Of a stretch of 42,747 nucleotides of DNA, positions 10,201-22,100 are shown piece by piece. Origin of the DNA: Ichthyosporea sp. XGB-2017a. Taxonomy: Eukaryota; Opisthokonta; Ichthyosporea. The notes beneath the pieces were generated by a model. It had not been told where the DNA came from and ran no database searches. It saw nothing but the letters and a program-made list of their open reading frames with translations. Position 1 is the stretch's first letter; every line of letters starts with the position of its first letter. A program made the position numbers and the translations under genes. Where the stretch lies: NCBI GenBank assembly GCA_002811675.1, contig PDIM01000022.1, forward strand, positions 240,514 to 283,260. Direction: 5' to 3'.

Positions 10201-12831
10201 AAAGGGAGTGACCACAGCAAAGGGACCGCCAATGAGACAGAGACAATTAAGAGTGGCTTATATCAGGATAAGCGCATTGCAATGAAATTTGTGCATATTG
10301 AAGATTTCGATATCACTATTCCTTTACTGAAAGAATTCTACAAGCTCCATGAAATGTCAAATCCAAATGTAAATCAATGGATTGGTATTTGCAGAGACTC
10401 GCCAGAATTTGGAGGATTTTATATGTGCACGCTTTACGCTTCTAAAGGAAGCTTGAGCGATGTCCTTGAAAGTGATAAAATCAAGCTGGATTGGTTATTT
10501 AAATTTACTATTGCAGTAGACTGTAGCAAAGGAATGCAATTTATACATCAGGTCGTTGGATCCCACGGAAGACTTAAGTCATCGAACTGTGTTGTCGATA
10601 GTCGGTGGACATTAAAACTAACCGACTTTGGCCTCTATGATTTAATGGAAATGGAAGAGAGGGACGAAGATTACTATGAAAGCTATCAGTACTACAAGAG
10701 TCTTTTATGGACGGCCCCCGAACTACTCGTTGAGCCCCAAGGAAGACGAGGAACTAAAGCTGGTGACGTTTTCTCATATGGGATCATTCTGTCTGAATTG
10801 ATAAATCGAGAGCCTCCATATGCTGACCTGTGCATGGAACCTATTGAAATAATTGAGGGGCTCAGGGACGAAAGCATTCTTCCTGCTGTTCCCGACGGGA
10901 ACTGCCCGGAAGAGCTTAAGCCTGTGATTGAGTCTTGCTGGGAGGCGGAAGAAGAACGACCAAGCTTTGAACAAGTTTACAGACGTGTTCAAAGGGTTAA
11001 CCCTCACCGAAATGTCAATATTTTAGATAATATGTCTAAAATGTTAGAAAATTATACACAAAATTTAGAAGGCATTATTATGGAACGAACTTCAGAGCTT
11101 AACGAAGAAAAACAGAAGACTGATGAATTGCTTTATAGAATGCTTCCTCATTTTGTGGCCGAAAAAATTAAAGCAGGAGAAGTTGTAAAGCCGGTCGAAT
11201 TTGAAAACTGTTCAATGTTCTTCAGTGATGTTGTGGGCTTCACATCGATTGCAGGGAGAAGCAAGCCAATGGAGATTGTTGATCTGCTGAATGATCTGTA
11301 TGTTACATTCGATAATATTTTAGACATGTATGATGTGTACAAAGTCGAAACTATAGGAGATGCTTACATGGTTGTGTCTGGGATTCCCATTCCAAATGAA
11401 GACCGTCACTATGGACAGATTGCTTTAATGTCTCTTCATTTAAATAGCGAAATCCGCAACATGAAAATTAGACATTTGCCAGACGTAAAACTTCGATTGA
11501 GAATAGGAATACATTCAGGGCCAGCCGTAGCAGGAATTGTTGGTGTTAAAATGCCCCGCTACTGCTTGTTTGGGGACACAGTACAAATTGCCTCAAAAAT
11601 GGAATCCGAAGGAGTACCCCAGCGAGTACAATGCAGCGCTCCTCTAGCCATGGGCCTTCGTCGAGATGGTGGGTACGAATTGCAGTACAGAATGGAAATG
11701 GAGCTAAAAGGACTGGGAACTTGGCACACATACTTTGTAGACGATTGCAACAATCTCGAGTTGGAGCAGCCCAGGCCATCAATCATGGACGATCGACTAG
11801 ACCAACCTTTGCCAGAACCCGAGCATTTACGTACCGCGACTCTAGAAATTGTACAGCAGTCTGAACACCCCACAAACAAAGAAAAGGAATTAACCTCTCT
11901 GCAGGAATCGGGAGATGACGTTAGTGAAGGAGCGCTCGATGAGGAAGGGTCAGTCAAAGATGCGTCCATCGAAGGCGGACTCGTCGAAGAGGAGTTGGCC
12001 GAAGAGAAGACCACCGACAAAGATCCTCCTCAAGAGGAGCCGGTCAAAGAGGAGCCTGTCGAGGAAGAGCCTGCCAATGAACAGTCCACCGAAGAAGAGC
12101 CCACGGAAGAAGAAGCAGTGGAAGAAGAGCCTGTAGACGAAAAGTCTCTCCACGTAGATTCTGTTGAAGAAAAGCCTACCGAGGAAGAGCCCACTAGAGA
12201 AGGGTCGTCCGGTGACATGGAAAAGGGGCCCATTAAGAGAGAATTATCTCAAAGAGATGAGCGATCTTCCCCAGAGCAGGGTCCAAGAGAAGAGCATTCA
12301 GCACAAGAAGGAGCTCACACCCAGGAAAGGGATACTTCTGACGCAGACAGCTCCTGCAAACTAGACGAAACAGAGGGCGACAAAGATTTGGAGCCCAGCG
12401 AGACGGCCAGAAGCAGCAAGTCTGGTAGTAGCGCTTCGGAAATAATCGATCACAATGAAGAATTTCAAAATCAACCTGCTAAACGGGAAACACCGAATGG
12501 AAAACATCAGCAGCACAATATGGACGACACAGTCAATTCACCAAAGCTCGAGCGCGAAAAAGAAATAGACGATGAAAAAGAAAAACGACGTCTAATTAAA
12601 GTTCAGGAAAAGCATGAGCGCGAGATGAAGCGAAAAGAACTCAAAAAGCAGCTTCTAGAGGACAATGAAACTAATGAAGAGAAGAAAGAAGAAATAGAGA
12701 AAAAATTGAAGGAGGAGAATGAAGCGAAATTAGAAAGGAAACGCCTGAGACAAGAAAAGAGAGAGAAGAAAAGATTGATATTGCAAAGGAGGCAGGAAAA
12801 ATTAGAGGGCAGGCAAAGTCAAAGTCCGTGA
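7288..12831 (+). CDS. Receptor guanylyl cyclase, copy 2, with altered catalytic residues and long acidic tail
   Basis: Five exons: 7288-7953, 8034-8352, 8441-8554, 8662-9470 and 9598-12831, all GT-AG and frame-consistent, giving 1713 residues. Order: signal peptide; kelch repeats (about 40-510) with a helical insert containing C333-x5-C339-x5-C345; filamin-type repeat about 515-610 and a second starting at the exon 5 junction (FRDIYGN); TM about 766-788; pseudokinase about 855-1105 (HGRLKSSN instead of HRD); coiled-coil linker; cyclase about 1173-1348; then a 360-residue tail. The cyclase keeps D1180, D1224, E1220 and C1292, so metal and guanine binding look intact, but the catalytic Asn is Gln (Q1299, codon at 11584) and the catalytic Arg is Lys (K1303, codon at 11596). 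Activity alone is doubtful. The tail is rich in EEEP-type acidic repeats (11931-12216) and ends in a highly charged coiled coil. The start at 7288 is chosen because the signal peptide begins there. Confidence 0.88.
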
Positions 12832-12895
12832 GGAAATTTCTCGACTTTTTATTGTACCTTAATAGAATAAATGCACTTGAGTTGTATTCAATATT

Positions 12896-14098
12896 CTACC
12901 ACCACGAAAACGAAATAATTTGCCGGAAAAACTTCTTAACCTGCAACATTGCCTTTGTAACTGGGGCTGGCTTTGCTCCACACTCAAAAGCCCCTGAATC
13001 ATCATCTGTTTCGAGACAGACACCCTTTTTGTTTCTGTCATAGATGCATTTGGTTTCGAAGGAGTCCTATTCATTCACATTTGGATATATATGTGGCATA
13101 AAAGACATTTAGAATCCATTTACTCAAAAAATACAGTCAATGAATGGCATTTATAGTTCTTAATACTTACATGAACATAGCTTCGTCCTATGGTTTCACA
13201 AAAATCTTCGTCTCTATTATTCGCTAAAACGCAAGTACCCTCCCAATTGCAATATCCGGGGCTTTTAGATTCATTTTCTGTGCACACGTCTGCGGTGCCA
13301 TTGCATTCATCGTCTTTTGAAATGGAGCCACACACGTAGGCAAAGTCTTGGCGATTCTCAGGAAGGTCTTTAATTTTATATTCCGCTGGTGGTTTACAAA
13401 CAGAGTTCTCACCACTGCATGTATTCGGTAGATTATTCTTATTTGTAAAGCAGGCGTCCGTTTGAATACATTCAAAAGGGCTATTGGGATCCTCTATATC
13501 TTTCCATCCGCATCTGAATTGGTCCTTGGGTTTTCCATACATATTTGTTACCGCGTAATTGGGTGCCTCGTATTCAAACTGACAAGGATCACCTGGTTTC
13601 TTACCGTATGTACACTGATCAAATACGAGGTCTACTGCTGAAACATCCGACTTAATCTTCGCAATGGCTTCTTCAAACTCTCCTTCGATTTCGAATATAT
13701 CTCTCAAAGCACGTTTAAGCTGTTTCATTTTGAACGAGTGTACCTTCTTAGTTTCTCCATCTGCAAATGGACATAAATATTCAATCATTGGCAATGCAAA
13801 GAAATGGTGTGAGTAGTCTTCATCTTTGACATGCCACAGGAAGAAAAGATTTGCAAAAATTGATGTACTTACTGAGATCTCGACTGAATTCTTTAAAAGT
13901 GCAACAGGAAAGAGCGTCTTCGCTAAGGTCGGGAAGGCATAACTTCTTGTCATCTTTATCGTGACAACGCTCCAAAGGTAGCTTGTCGTGGCATCTTTGA
14001 TATTTGTCTGCCAACTCTGCCAACACTACATGTGTTGCCACAAAAGCAACAATCCAAGCTGTCGCAAACAGGCCAAACAGTCTATTTCTGCTGTACAT
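12896..14098 (-). CDS. Secreted cysteine-rich protein, family not recognised
   Basis: Three exons on the minus strand: 14098-13873, 13823-13171 and 13066-12896. The junctions (phase 1, then phase 0) keep the frame open and give 349 residues. The first intron is only 49 nt and the second is 104 nt. The N-terminus has a clear signal peptide (hydrophobic stretch GLFATAWIVAFVATHVVLA), followed by a mature part with many Cys residues spaced through segments such as DQCTYGKKPGDPCQFE, plus a Lys/Glu-rich helical segment in the middle. No second TM helix and no known domain is evident. I infer a disulphide-rich extracellular protein. Its stop lies only 64 bp from the convergent stop of the upstream cyclase gene. 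The last exon adds the Cys-containing end and closes at FSWW. Confidence 0.7.
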
Positions 14099-14557
14099 CT
14101 TATTCATTTCAATAATCTATACGTATACTCAGGTAAAACAAAGATATCTGATCTGGACGAACTGGACTCAACAACGTATACAAGAGGAATAATAAAAAAG
14201 GGCTTTTTTTTTTCCTGCATTATTCATTATTTTTGTTTACATTACGTCTGTATTTGGAAATTAAATTTAAAAAAGTCGGCCACTGACATTATTAAACCCT
14301 ATAATAAATCCATTACCAACCAGTCCACGGACCACGTGCACCTCAGCTGTGCAAGAAGGAGTGTTGGTCTTGAGAGCTTGGCATTGGCAGAGAATATGTC
14401 TCACACGCCAAGAGCTATTGTTTATTTTAAAAGCTAATTGAGCATGTCAGATTCCTTGAGGGAACGAGGAAGCCAACACCACAATATAAAACGATTCTGG
14501 TAAAGTGCATGTTCTGCACGCTACTTCTCCAGGTGATTTGAACCCAAAGAAGATACG
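14099..14557. other. Promoter side of the Cys-rich gene; no gene seen
   Basis: AT-rich spacer. The part nearest 14100 should carry the promoter of the minus-strand Cys-rich gene. The plus-strand frames through it have ordinary AT-rich composition and no recognisable domain. Nothing else is supported. Confidence 0.5.
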
Positions 14558-14979
14558 GTGGTGAGTAGTTTACCGAGGGCTACGAAGCCCCTCCGACTGG
14601 AAAGCCCCCGAGACCCGTCCCATCGATTTGATCTGGTTGATATTGTGAAACGGTACTTGTTGCGGATGGAACGATTTCCATTGCTGGGTGTCCGGAAGGG
14701 TCAAGCGTTCATTCCGAGAAAGGACAAATGCATCCCACTCTTTGTGAATTGTACGAATAAGGGGGTGGGTGTTAAAAGGGCGACCATTTTAGCATGGGTA
14801 CGCCAAAAGTTTGCACGCGTGGGTGTACTCTTAAGCGCACGAATGATGTTAGAACCTGGGTGGTCACTAAACTGTTGGCAGCGAACTACGATATGAGGAC
14901 GGTAGCCAACCTGGTGAATCATACTCCTACACGAACCATTGAGAAGTATTATTATAAAAAGGTCAATAAGAAGCCTTGA
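14558..14979 (+). pseudogene. Tyrosine recombinase (integrase) C-terminal remnant, frameshifted
   Basis: Two overlapping plus-strand frames together resemble the catalytic end of a tyrosine recombinase. The first (from 14558) runs through KGQAFIPRKDKCIPLF and an AWVRQKF segment. The second, ending at 14979, reads NDVRTWVVTKLLA, then VANLVNHTPTRTIEKYY, matching in order the HxxR box (first residue Asn here), the late His, and the Tyr nucleophile region (NHT...YY). The two frames are out of register near 14820-14860, so the gene is broken by an indel, and the N-terminal part is missing. Such recombinases in eukaryotic genomes are typical of Crypton and DIRS-type elements. Which class this is cannot be decided. 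The terminal Tyr cluster is the strongest evidence. Confidence 0.5.
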
Positions 14980-15640
14980 CGAAGGCCCTTGTGGAAAGCA
15001 TACAGTTGAGAATGGTGGCACTCAAACTCCTGTTCACTACGCTGAAAATTTGGGCCAAGGGTTTGCTGGAGGTGCACTAGTACAAGTTACAATGTAGTGA
15101 CAGCCGACAGGCGACAGCTACGCTTAGCCTCGATGCCCATTGGTGTGTGTTAGCGAGGCGACACTTATACATGAGGTCGCCTCACGCCTGTATCCGCACT
15201 CGGCTGTCTCTACTCCCTGCTGTCAGCTGTGCTGGGGTCCTTGGGAGTTGGGGGCAGCAGCAGAGCCATCAGCCAGCAGTCTCCTTGAGCAGTCAGTCGT
15301 CCAGCGTCCTTCGCCAGCGTCCTCGGGGCCGTTTTGGCCGGTGGCCCTCTTGTCCAGGCTGCGGGGGCCGGGGCCCCCTCTGGCCTCTGCTGCTGCCTGC
15401 TGCTAGAGGCACTAGAGTGAAGAGAGTTCTCTATGTGAACTATGTGAAGGCAAGTCGCAATTTACAAGTCACAAGTAAAGCACTGACTACGCCCTACGGG
15501 CTACGGACTACGGTCTCCTTGGGAGTCTGCGAGGCTGCGAGCTGTGACAGAACAAGGAGACAGAACTGGACTAGGATGGTCATGGTAACGTGAGGAGGGA
15601 GGTGGTTACCAAGGAGAAGGGTGGTTAACTATTGTTAACT
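14980..15640. other. GC-rich spacer, possible repeat-element debris
   Basis: The base composition changes sharply: 15080-15600 is much richer in G and C than the genes around it and contains short internal repetitions such as CTACGxxCTACGG near 15490-15513 and GGGGCCGxxGCCCC-like blocks near 15365. Open frames here (for example 15147-15593) have Arg/Leu/Pro/Ser composition typical of random GC-rich DNA and no recognisable domain. Together with the recombinase remnant just upstream, it may be transposon debris, but I could not identify terminal repeats. Confidence 0.35.
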
Positions 15641-15800
15641 ATATAACCCTACACCCCTTTCCCTATAACATCCCCTCTCCCCTCTATCCCCTCTAAAACA
15701 CCCGATACCCGCCTCCTTGCCAACCATCCTGTACCCTAACCCTCCATACACCCCCTTCTTGATATAACCCTAGTGGACGTGTATAACCCTACCTCCCTCC
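15640..15800 (+). repeat. C-rich tract with four telomere-like TAACCCT units
   Basis: TAACCCT occurs at 15644-15650, 15737-15743, 15765-15771 and 15784-15790, three of them as TATAACCCTA. They sit in a strand-asymmetric C-rich stretch of CCCCT/CCCTC blocks. The units resemble TTAGGG-type telomere repeats but are separated and degenerate, so this is not an intact telomere. It may be an old interstitial telomere, a minisatellite or part of a repeat element. Confidence 0.5.
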
Positions 15801-16178
15801 TTCTTGCACAAAATATTTCCCATTAATTCCTCCCTTGTTCTCTCCCTCCCTCTCTTTTTTTTGGCTTTTTATCTTCTTCTTCTCCTTTTTCTTCCTATTT
15901 TATTTTATTTTTTTGTTCTGTCTCTAAGGAGTAGGTGGATTTTGAATTTAGTAGTTGTTTTAAATCGTGCTCTGTTTTTGCTGAGCTTTCTAAATTCACA
16001 GGAGAGAAGGGATAAAAAAGGAAAAGGAGGAAGAGAAAAAAAAGAAAGTCTTCTTATCTTTTCATTTCCGAATTTGCCAGCTCTGAGGTAAAGATAATCT
16101 ACTACAGGCAAAAATATAGAGCTCAAAAAAGGCAGTGCAGCGAAAGATTTATACAAAGAGAAGAAAGGAATAAGAAGT
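15801..16178 (+). promoter_or_regulatory. Upstream region of the EGF/TULIP gene, T-rich then A/G-rich
   Basis: A pyrimidine-rich stretch (about 15805-15925) is followed by an A/G-rich stretch (about 16000-16060) leading to the ATG at 16179. No domain-bearing ORF is present. It should contain the promoter and 5' UTR of the giant gene. No specific element can be named. Confidence 0.4.
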
Positions 16179-19100
16179 ATGTTTCCCACCTGGTATAAAC
16201 GCCTAGAGTCGGAAGATCCTTTTTCTGGGACTGAGCCAATTGCTCACTCGAAAAAGAAAACCAGCAAGAGTCTCAAATATGTGGCAGTCATTTTTGTACT
16301 TGCAGTTGCGGGAATGATTTCAGTGCCTCTTTTTAGAAGCAACATTGATAGTACGCTTGATAAGCAGATCGAAGGGTCCTTTAACAGATGGAGTGGTGAT
16401 CTGAGCCAAGTCAATAGTGCTGAAAAGGTCAAGCAAACGAACGATGTAGCCGTTGAGGAAAGGGATGATTCTGAGCTTCTTGGGCTTGAAGTCCCGTACA
16501 AGATGCGTGATCATGCCGTTGAGAGACGAGGGGCAACGCCCAATATGAAATGTGATGGCGGAAAGTGCACTTGCCAGAATGGTTGGACAGGTTCAAACTG
16601 CACAGTGGCCCCGTGCACAATGGGCACGGACTACTCTACCTGTTCTGGCTCTGGAATTTGCAACCACAACGGAGATGGATATCAACCTGCTACCCATTGT
16701 GTAAAAGGAACTTCCTGTGCCATTGCCAAAGGAACAGATAAAAAAGCTTTGCAAAAAGTGTATGATCAGCTATGCAAAAAGGTCAATTGTGCCATTTTTG
16801 AAGGCAGTGGAGCATTTCATGACAGCAATTATTTTGATTTGAATTTTAAGACTTCGCGTGCGATGAATATGTATCTTAACGAACAGAGTAAAGGTGATGC
16901 GGAAAAGATGAGAAGTGATTGTGAAAAAGATCCTATTCTGGAAGGCCAATGTTCCATATGTGAGGATGGTGATCGGTGTACAGTTCCTATTGACCCGAGC
17001 ATCAAGAGTATCTGTTTGTGTGACAACGGGGAAATAGGTCCTACCTGCAGCGAAGCTAATTGCGGTGCCTTGACGTCTACCATTGACGGAGTTGTGTGTT
17101 CTGGAAATGGTCGCTGTGTTGGTGTGAATGTCTGCGAATGCAATGATCAGTTTTTTGGTCCTCGGTGTGAGCGCAATGCCTGTCGCCCAAATATGCATTT
17201 AGCAGAGTGCTATGGAAGAGGAACATGTGCCCTGGAACGCGAAGATAAAGAAGGCCCTGGCTGTGAATGTGACTACCCTTTTTATGGGCACTACTGTGCG
17301 GACAACCTCTGTCCTTCTTCAAATGGTGCCGTATGCAGTGGTAATGGTTACTGCGTTCAGAAAGACACTTGCGAATGTCTCCCTGGCTACTCAGGATCAG
17401 AATGCCATTTAGAAAACAGCTATTTACTGCCATCAATTACTGAAATTGCTGATATTGTATTGTTGGAAATCAATGATATGAAATTTAAAGATGATGTGGC
17501 TATTTGGAGCGATGAAAGGTATATCTTCAAGAACATGCAATTGGCGTATTCACAACTGAATGAAGGTACTTTAAAGCTTGATGAAAGCAAACATCAAACC
17601 GACCTCGTACTCAGTGGCGTTATCTTTGAATTTCAGTCGTACGTCACCCACCAGAAACGCTCGGAGTCAGGGGGACCTGAAGATAAAATTGGGCTTGTTG
17701 CTGCTGCGATTGAAATTAAGACAGTTTCTGTAACCATGACATTAGACGGGGATATTGAAATTAAACGGGTAGATGTTAACCCAGATATTCTAGTATATGA
17801 GATTAACATTCAGAGTGACTTGTTAGTGCATGTTATTAAGCAGGTTGTGAAGAAACAAATTGGTGAGATTCAAAGAAATCTGAAAGAAGATCTCAACAAA
17901 TTGCTAACGCTCAAGAGTTTGAGTCATTTTTTGAACAGCTTTTTGCGTTCCAGGTATCCTATTGGTGTTCAAGCATTTGAAAAATCAAAGAAGCTTCTCT
18001 TTGCCCGCATGAAAAACTTGAGTTTGCAAGCAAACACCGTGCATTTAAAAAGTATCTCAATTTCTCGAAATAATATCATTTTGAATTTACGACCAAGTGC
18101 TGCGTGGATGAATGTAGGATTTGAGTATGGGATTGCCCCCGAGTACCGCATTTTGAAGGAAGGAGCTGGTCAAGTCCAGTATGAAGGTGCAGTTATTGAC
18201 CTTACATTGAAGCCCGCGTACGATTCCAAGAGAAGAATGTACTTGTACGCCTCTGGCGCTAGGTTCAGATCGGACACTTCAATGCTGAGTTTGGTTTCTG
18301 GTAATGAAATTATTCTCAACTTTTTGGCCGAAAATTTTGAAGAAGACCTTAAATTTGCCTCCCAAGAATCGTTTAAAAACTTCGTTTCTTCAATTTTTGG
18401 TGGTTGTCCTTATGGCAAGCACGGAAAGAATTGTGAGTTGAATGCTTGTATGGACAGTGTAAATGAAGCCGTGCCATGTAACGGTAGAGGAACGTGTAAC
18501 ATGGACACCATGCAGTGTGATTGCATAGGAAGCTTTTATGGTGACCATTGTGAAAAGGTAGGTTGCGCTGGGCCAGGGATGACTGAACCCTGTAATGGCT
18601 TAGGAACATGCGTCGATGGTGAGTGCCATTGCAAAGAAGGATATGGAGGAGCATTTTGCTCTAATCATTTATGTAAAGGATATGGCGACCTTGGTATTTG
18701 TTCCGGAAATGGCGAATGTGCTGGAGAAGGTCTTTGTAACTGTGATTCAGGGTGGGGAGGAATGCAGTGCGAGAACAAACTACCTTTGTTCTGGAATGAA
18801 GTTGACTTTTATATCAAAGATCTACTGTTTGATATGGCTAAAACTCCAGTTGACTCTATGAACCTGAACGGAGTTATTTTAAAAGATTTTAAATGGAGTG
18901 TAATTAGTTTCGATAGTACTCAAGTAGTCCCTGAAAGGAAATTTATGGGTGTGCACGTTAATGAGTTCAGCCTGGCTATTCAAATGAAAATGGTTGTAAC
19001 TGCCGGTGATGTTACAGCAATTGGTGACTGCATGTACACTGTAAACGATTCCGATCTCCTGATGTATTTTCACCTCAATAACTATGCTATTGTTAAAGAA

Positions 19101-22100
19101 ATTCGAGCAGATTTTCACAAAGGTTTTGTAACCTGCAAACAAGTTGATGATGCGCTGTCTGTCAGAGAGGTAACGAAAGCCTTATTCGCCAAGAGCTCAA
19201 AGGTGGTAGAACAAGATTTTCCAGCCCAACTAGAGACTGCCATGGAAGAGGCACTTGCCAAAGTCTCTGCCTCTAAGACGCTTAATGAACGATTTGTTAA
19301 ATATGTTAATCGCAAACACATCTTGCCAATTCAGCTGGAAGACAAAGTTATCAGCAAAATAGGAATGTTCTGCGAACTGAACAATGCAAAAATCGAAAAA
19401 GTTGGTGTTGGAGATCTTGTTCTTTCAAGTATCGAGCATGGAGTGTCGATCCACGCGAAAGAAGTAAGGGCGTCTGGTATTTTTGATTATAGACATGGAT
19501 TCACGTCCAAACATACCCAGACAAACGGGCCTGGTACGTTTGAGGTTTCCATGGAACTTATTCTAAGAGTTGCCATGAGCAGTGTTCCACGGGGTGAAAT
19601 TTCTAACAGTGATGGCTTTACTGAGCTGAAACCAGGTGATCAGTTTGTTTCTTTGCCACAATATGCCGCTGATGGAAGCCGTTTTACGTACGTAACAGAA
19701 ATGTCTCTGATGCAAGTGCAAATCGACGTCATTAATGTCGATATTCAGCTTGGAAAGGATCCATTTGGGGAGCTTGCGAACACAGCTATTCGAATTTTGA
19801 AGCCACTCCTGAAAGCCATGATGCGTGTTGATATTCGTAACTTTCTCTATTATCGTATATTTGGTGGTTGCTTCGAAGGCCGTCATGGCCCTAATTGTGA
19901 CATTCCTAGATGCTATCAGTATGCCAATCGAAAGGACATGCTCACTTTTGTCGGGGTAGACGAGAAGCCAAAGATATGTTCTCACCACGGTCGTTGCAAT
20001 ATTGAAACCAAGATGTGTGAATGTATGGGGATGTATACTGGATTGTATTGCGAGAAGGCTCGAGGATGTGCTGCTAGCTCTCTTGCCGATGTCTGCTCTG
20101 GTAACGGCAAGTGTGTGTTAACTGACGATAAGATAAGTGGAAAATGTGAGTGCAGGAATGGATGGGCAGGAGAGTATTGCGAAATTGGAGTTTGTGGACA
20201 AACTGACAGCACTCCCCATTGTGGTGGACACGGCACCTGTGTTTATGACAAGAAATTTGAAGCGCACAAGTGTCACTGCGATAACGGTTTTACCGGCGAA
20301 ATGTGTAAGGAACAGCTTTGCAAAGCAGATTTCATGACCCTTGTTGCCACCAATAACTATTTGCCCTGCAGCGGTTATGGAAAGTGTATCGGAAAAAATA
20401 ACTGTGTCTGCAATCAAGGATGGGCTGGCCCGAACTGCGGATATAGAGAAAAGCTGGAATTCGATCTTGCAGTTAAAATGGTTGACATCTTTCTCAACAA
20501 GCTCTCTTATGGCATCAAAAAGATTTCGACAGGATTTGCTATGGTAACTGATATGGATATATCATCTATAGTTGCGAGCCAGGTTATTCCTTTCTTTGCT
20601 AACAATAACAAAGCGTCTTTGAGGATTATTTCTGATACTCCTATTGAGTTCGCGTTTAACATTAGACTCAATTTTGGTATTGATGAAGCAGGCGAGCAAA
20701 ACTTTGATTATTTGGAGTTCTTCCAAGTGTCAAAGGTAACCGAAATCCTTCAAACTCTTGATTTTACAAGAAGTGATGAGGACAAGAAGAAGTGGGATGT
20801 TGAAGACTTTACATCCATCGATGTAGTGACTCTTGTAGAAAAGATGAAGGGGTGCGTTAAAGGTTCTGTATATGGCCATCTGGATGACTATGAGCTTCGA
20901 CTAGATGGAATTGATCTGAGTGATCGAGTCAGTGTTGGGTATGCTGATATTCATTTTGCAGCAGAAAATTTGCATCTGAAAGTCTCCGATGACAGTTGCG
21001 AGATAGTTAAGATGCACGAAAAGGCCATTCATCAGCGATTTCGACAAATCCTTAACGAAGCAGCGAGGACCTATGTTCCACAGATAAATACAAAATGGAG
21101 CACCGTTATGAACGAAGTGACACGTACTGATAATCTCTTTCCTTTGCGACTCCCTGACTACACTCGAAGATACAGTTTGAGTGACATTGACTTTATCGTC
21201 ACCCAGCTAGTTGTTCAGGGAATGTCAGTTGAGAAATTTGAATTTGGTTCCATTTCGAGCGCGGTGAAGTTATCATACAAGAACTTTCGCAGCCAAGGTA
21301 CGTTTGACTGGGAAGTGCTTTATAACCCAAAATCAGAGTATATGAAATTTTTAGTTGACTATTCTGAAACCGGAAGTGGTACTTTCGATATTACGGGAAT
21401 GAATGCGAATTTATACTTCACCATCGATACTGCCTTGAACCAAATGCATTTGCTGGACGTGACGGCTGATAGTAGCAACATTGACGTGAAGTTGAACTAC
21501 ATGGACTTGAAGGCAGAAAAAGTAGAAAAGCTTGAAAACACCCTGGAGCAACATTTGCAGCACCATATGGCAGATCATTTTGAGAGAACCACGAAGGCTT
21601 ATTTTGGAGCCTGTGGTAAAGGCAAACATGGACCAAACTGCAATGGTCCCGCACAGTGCGGAAGATCTTCCTGTATGCCTGCGTGTAGAGCTACTGGCGG
21701 AATTCTGACAGCCACATGCTCTTCTCATGGGTTTTGCAATAGGGAATACCATAGCTGTGAGTGCAACGAAGGGTGGTCTGGTGCCTTTTGCCAAGACAAG
21801 AACAAGTGCGGAGGCCGAAGCTTTCTTGGGTTCCACTTATCTCCTTATTGCAGTGGTCGTGGTGAATGTACCGAAGATGGCTGCCGATGCCGCTATGGCT
21901 ATTCGGGGCCGTATTGCGAAGTTGAAAGCTGCGGAAAAGATGCGCTGTGCAATAAGCATGGTTCGTGCCTTTCAGTACAAGGAGCTGATGCCCGTAATGC
22001 CAGTACCGAGACAGAATACTGCCAATGCAATAATGGCTATGGTGGTAAAGCATGTGAAAAGTTGTATTGTGGGGCTCTAGTAGTTGGTGGTCGACTTCTT

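Noticed and set aside
11950-12233. Hydrophobic and Ser-rich antisense frames across the acidic tail of cyclase copy 2
   Set aside because: They mirror the repeated Glu codons of the real frame.
15092-15464. A solo LTR starting TGTAGTGACAG
   Set aside because: I could not find a convincing matching end or target-site duplication.
15147-15593. 148-residue ORF in the GC-rich block
   Set aside because: Its composition is that of GC-rich noncoding DNA; no domain, signal or neighbouring frame supports it.
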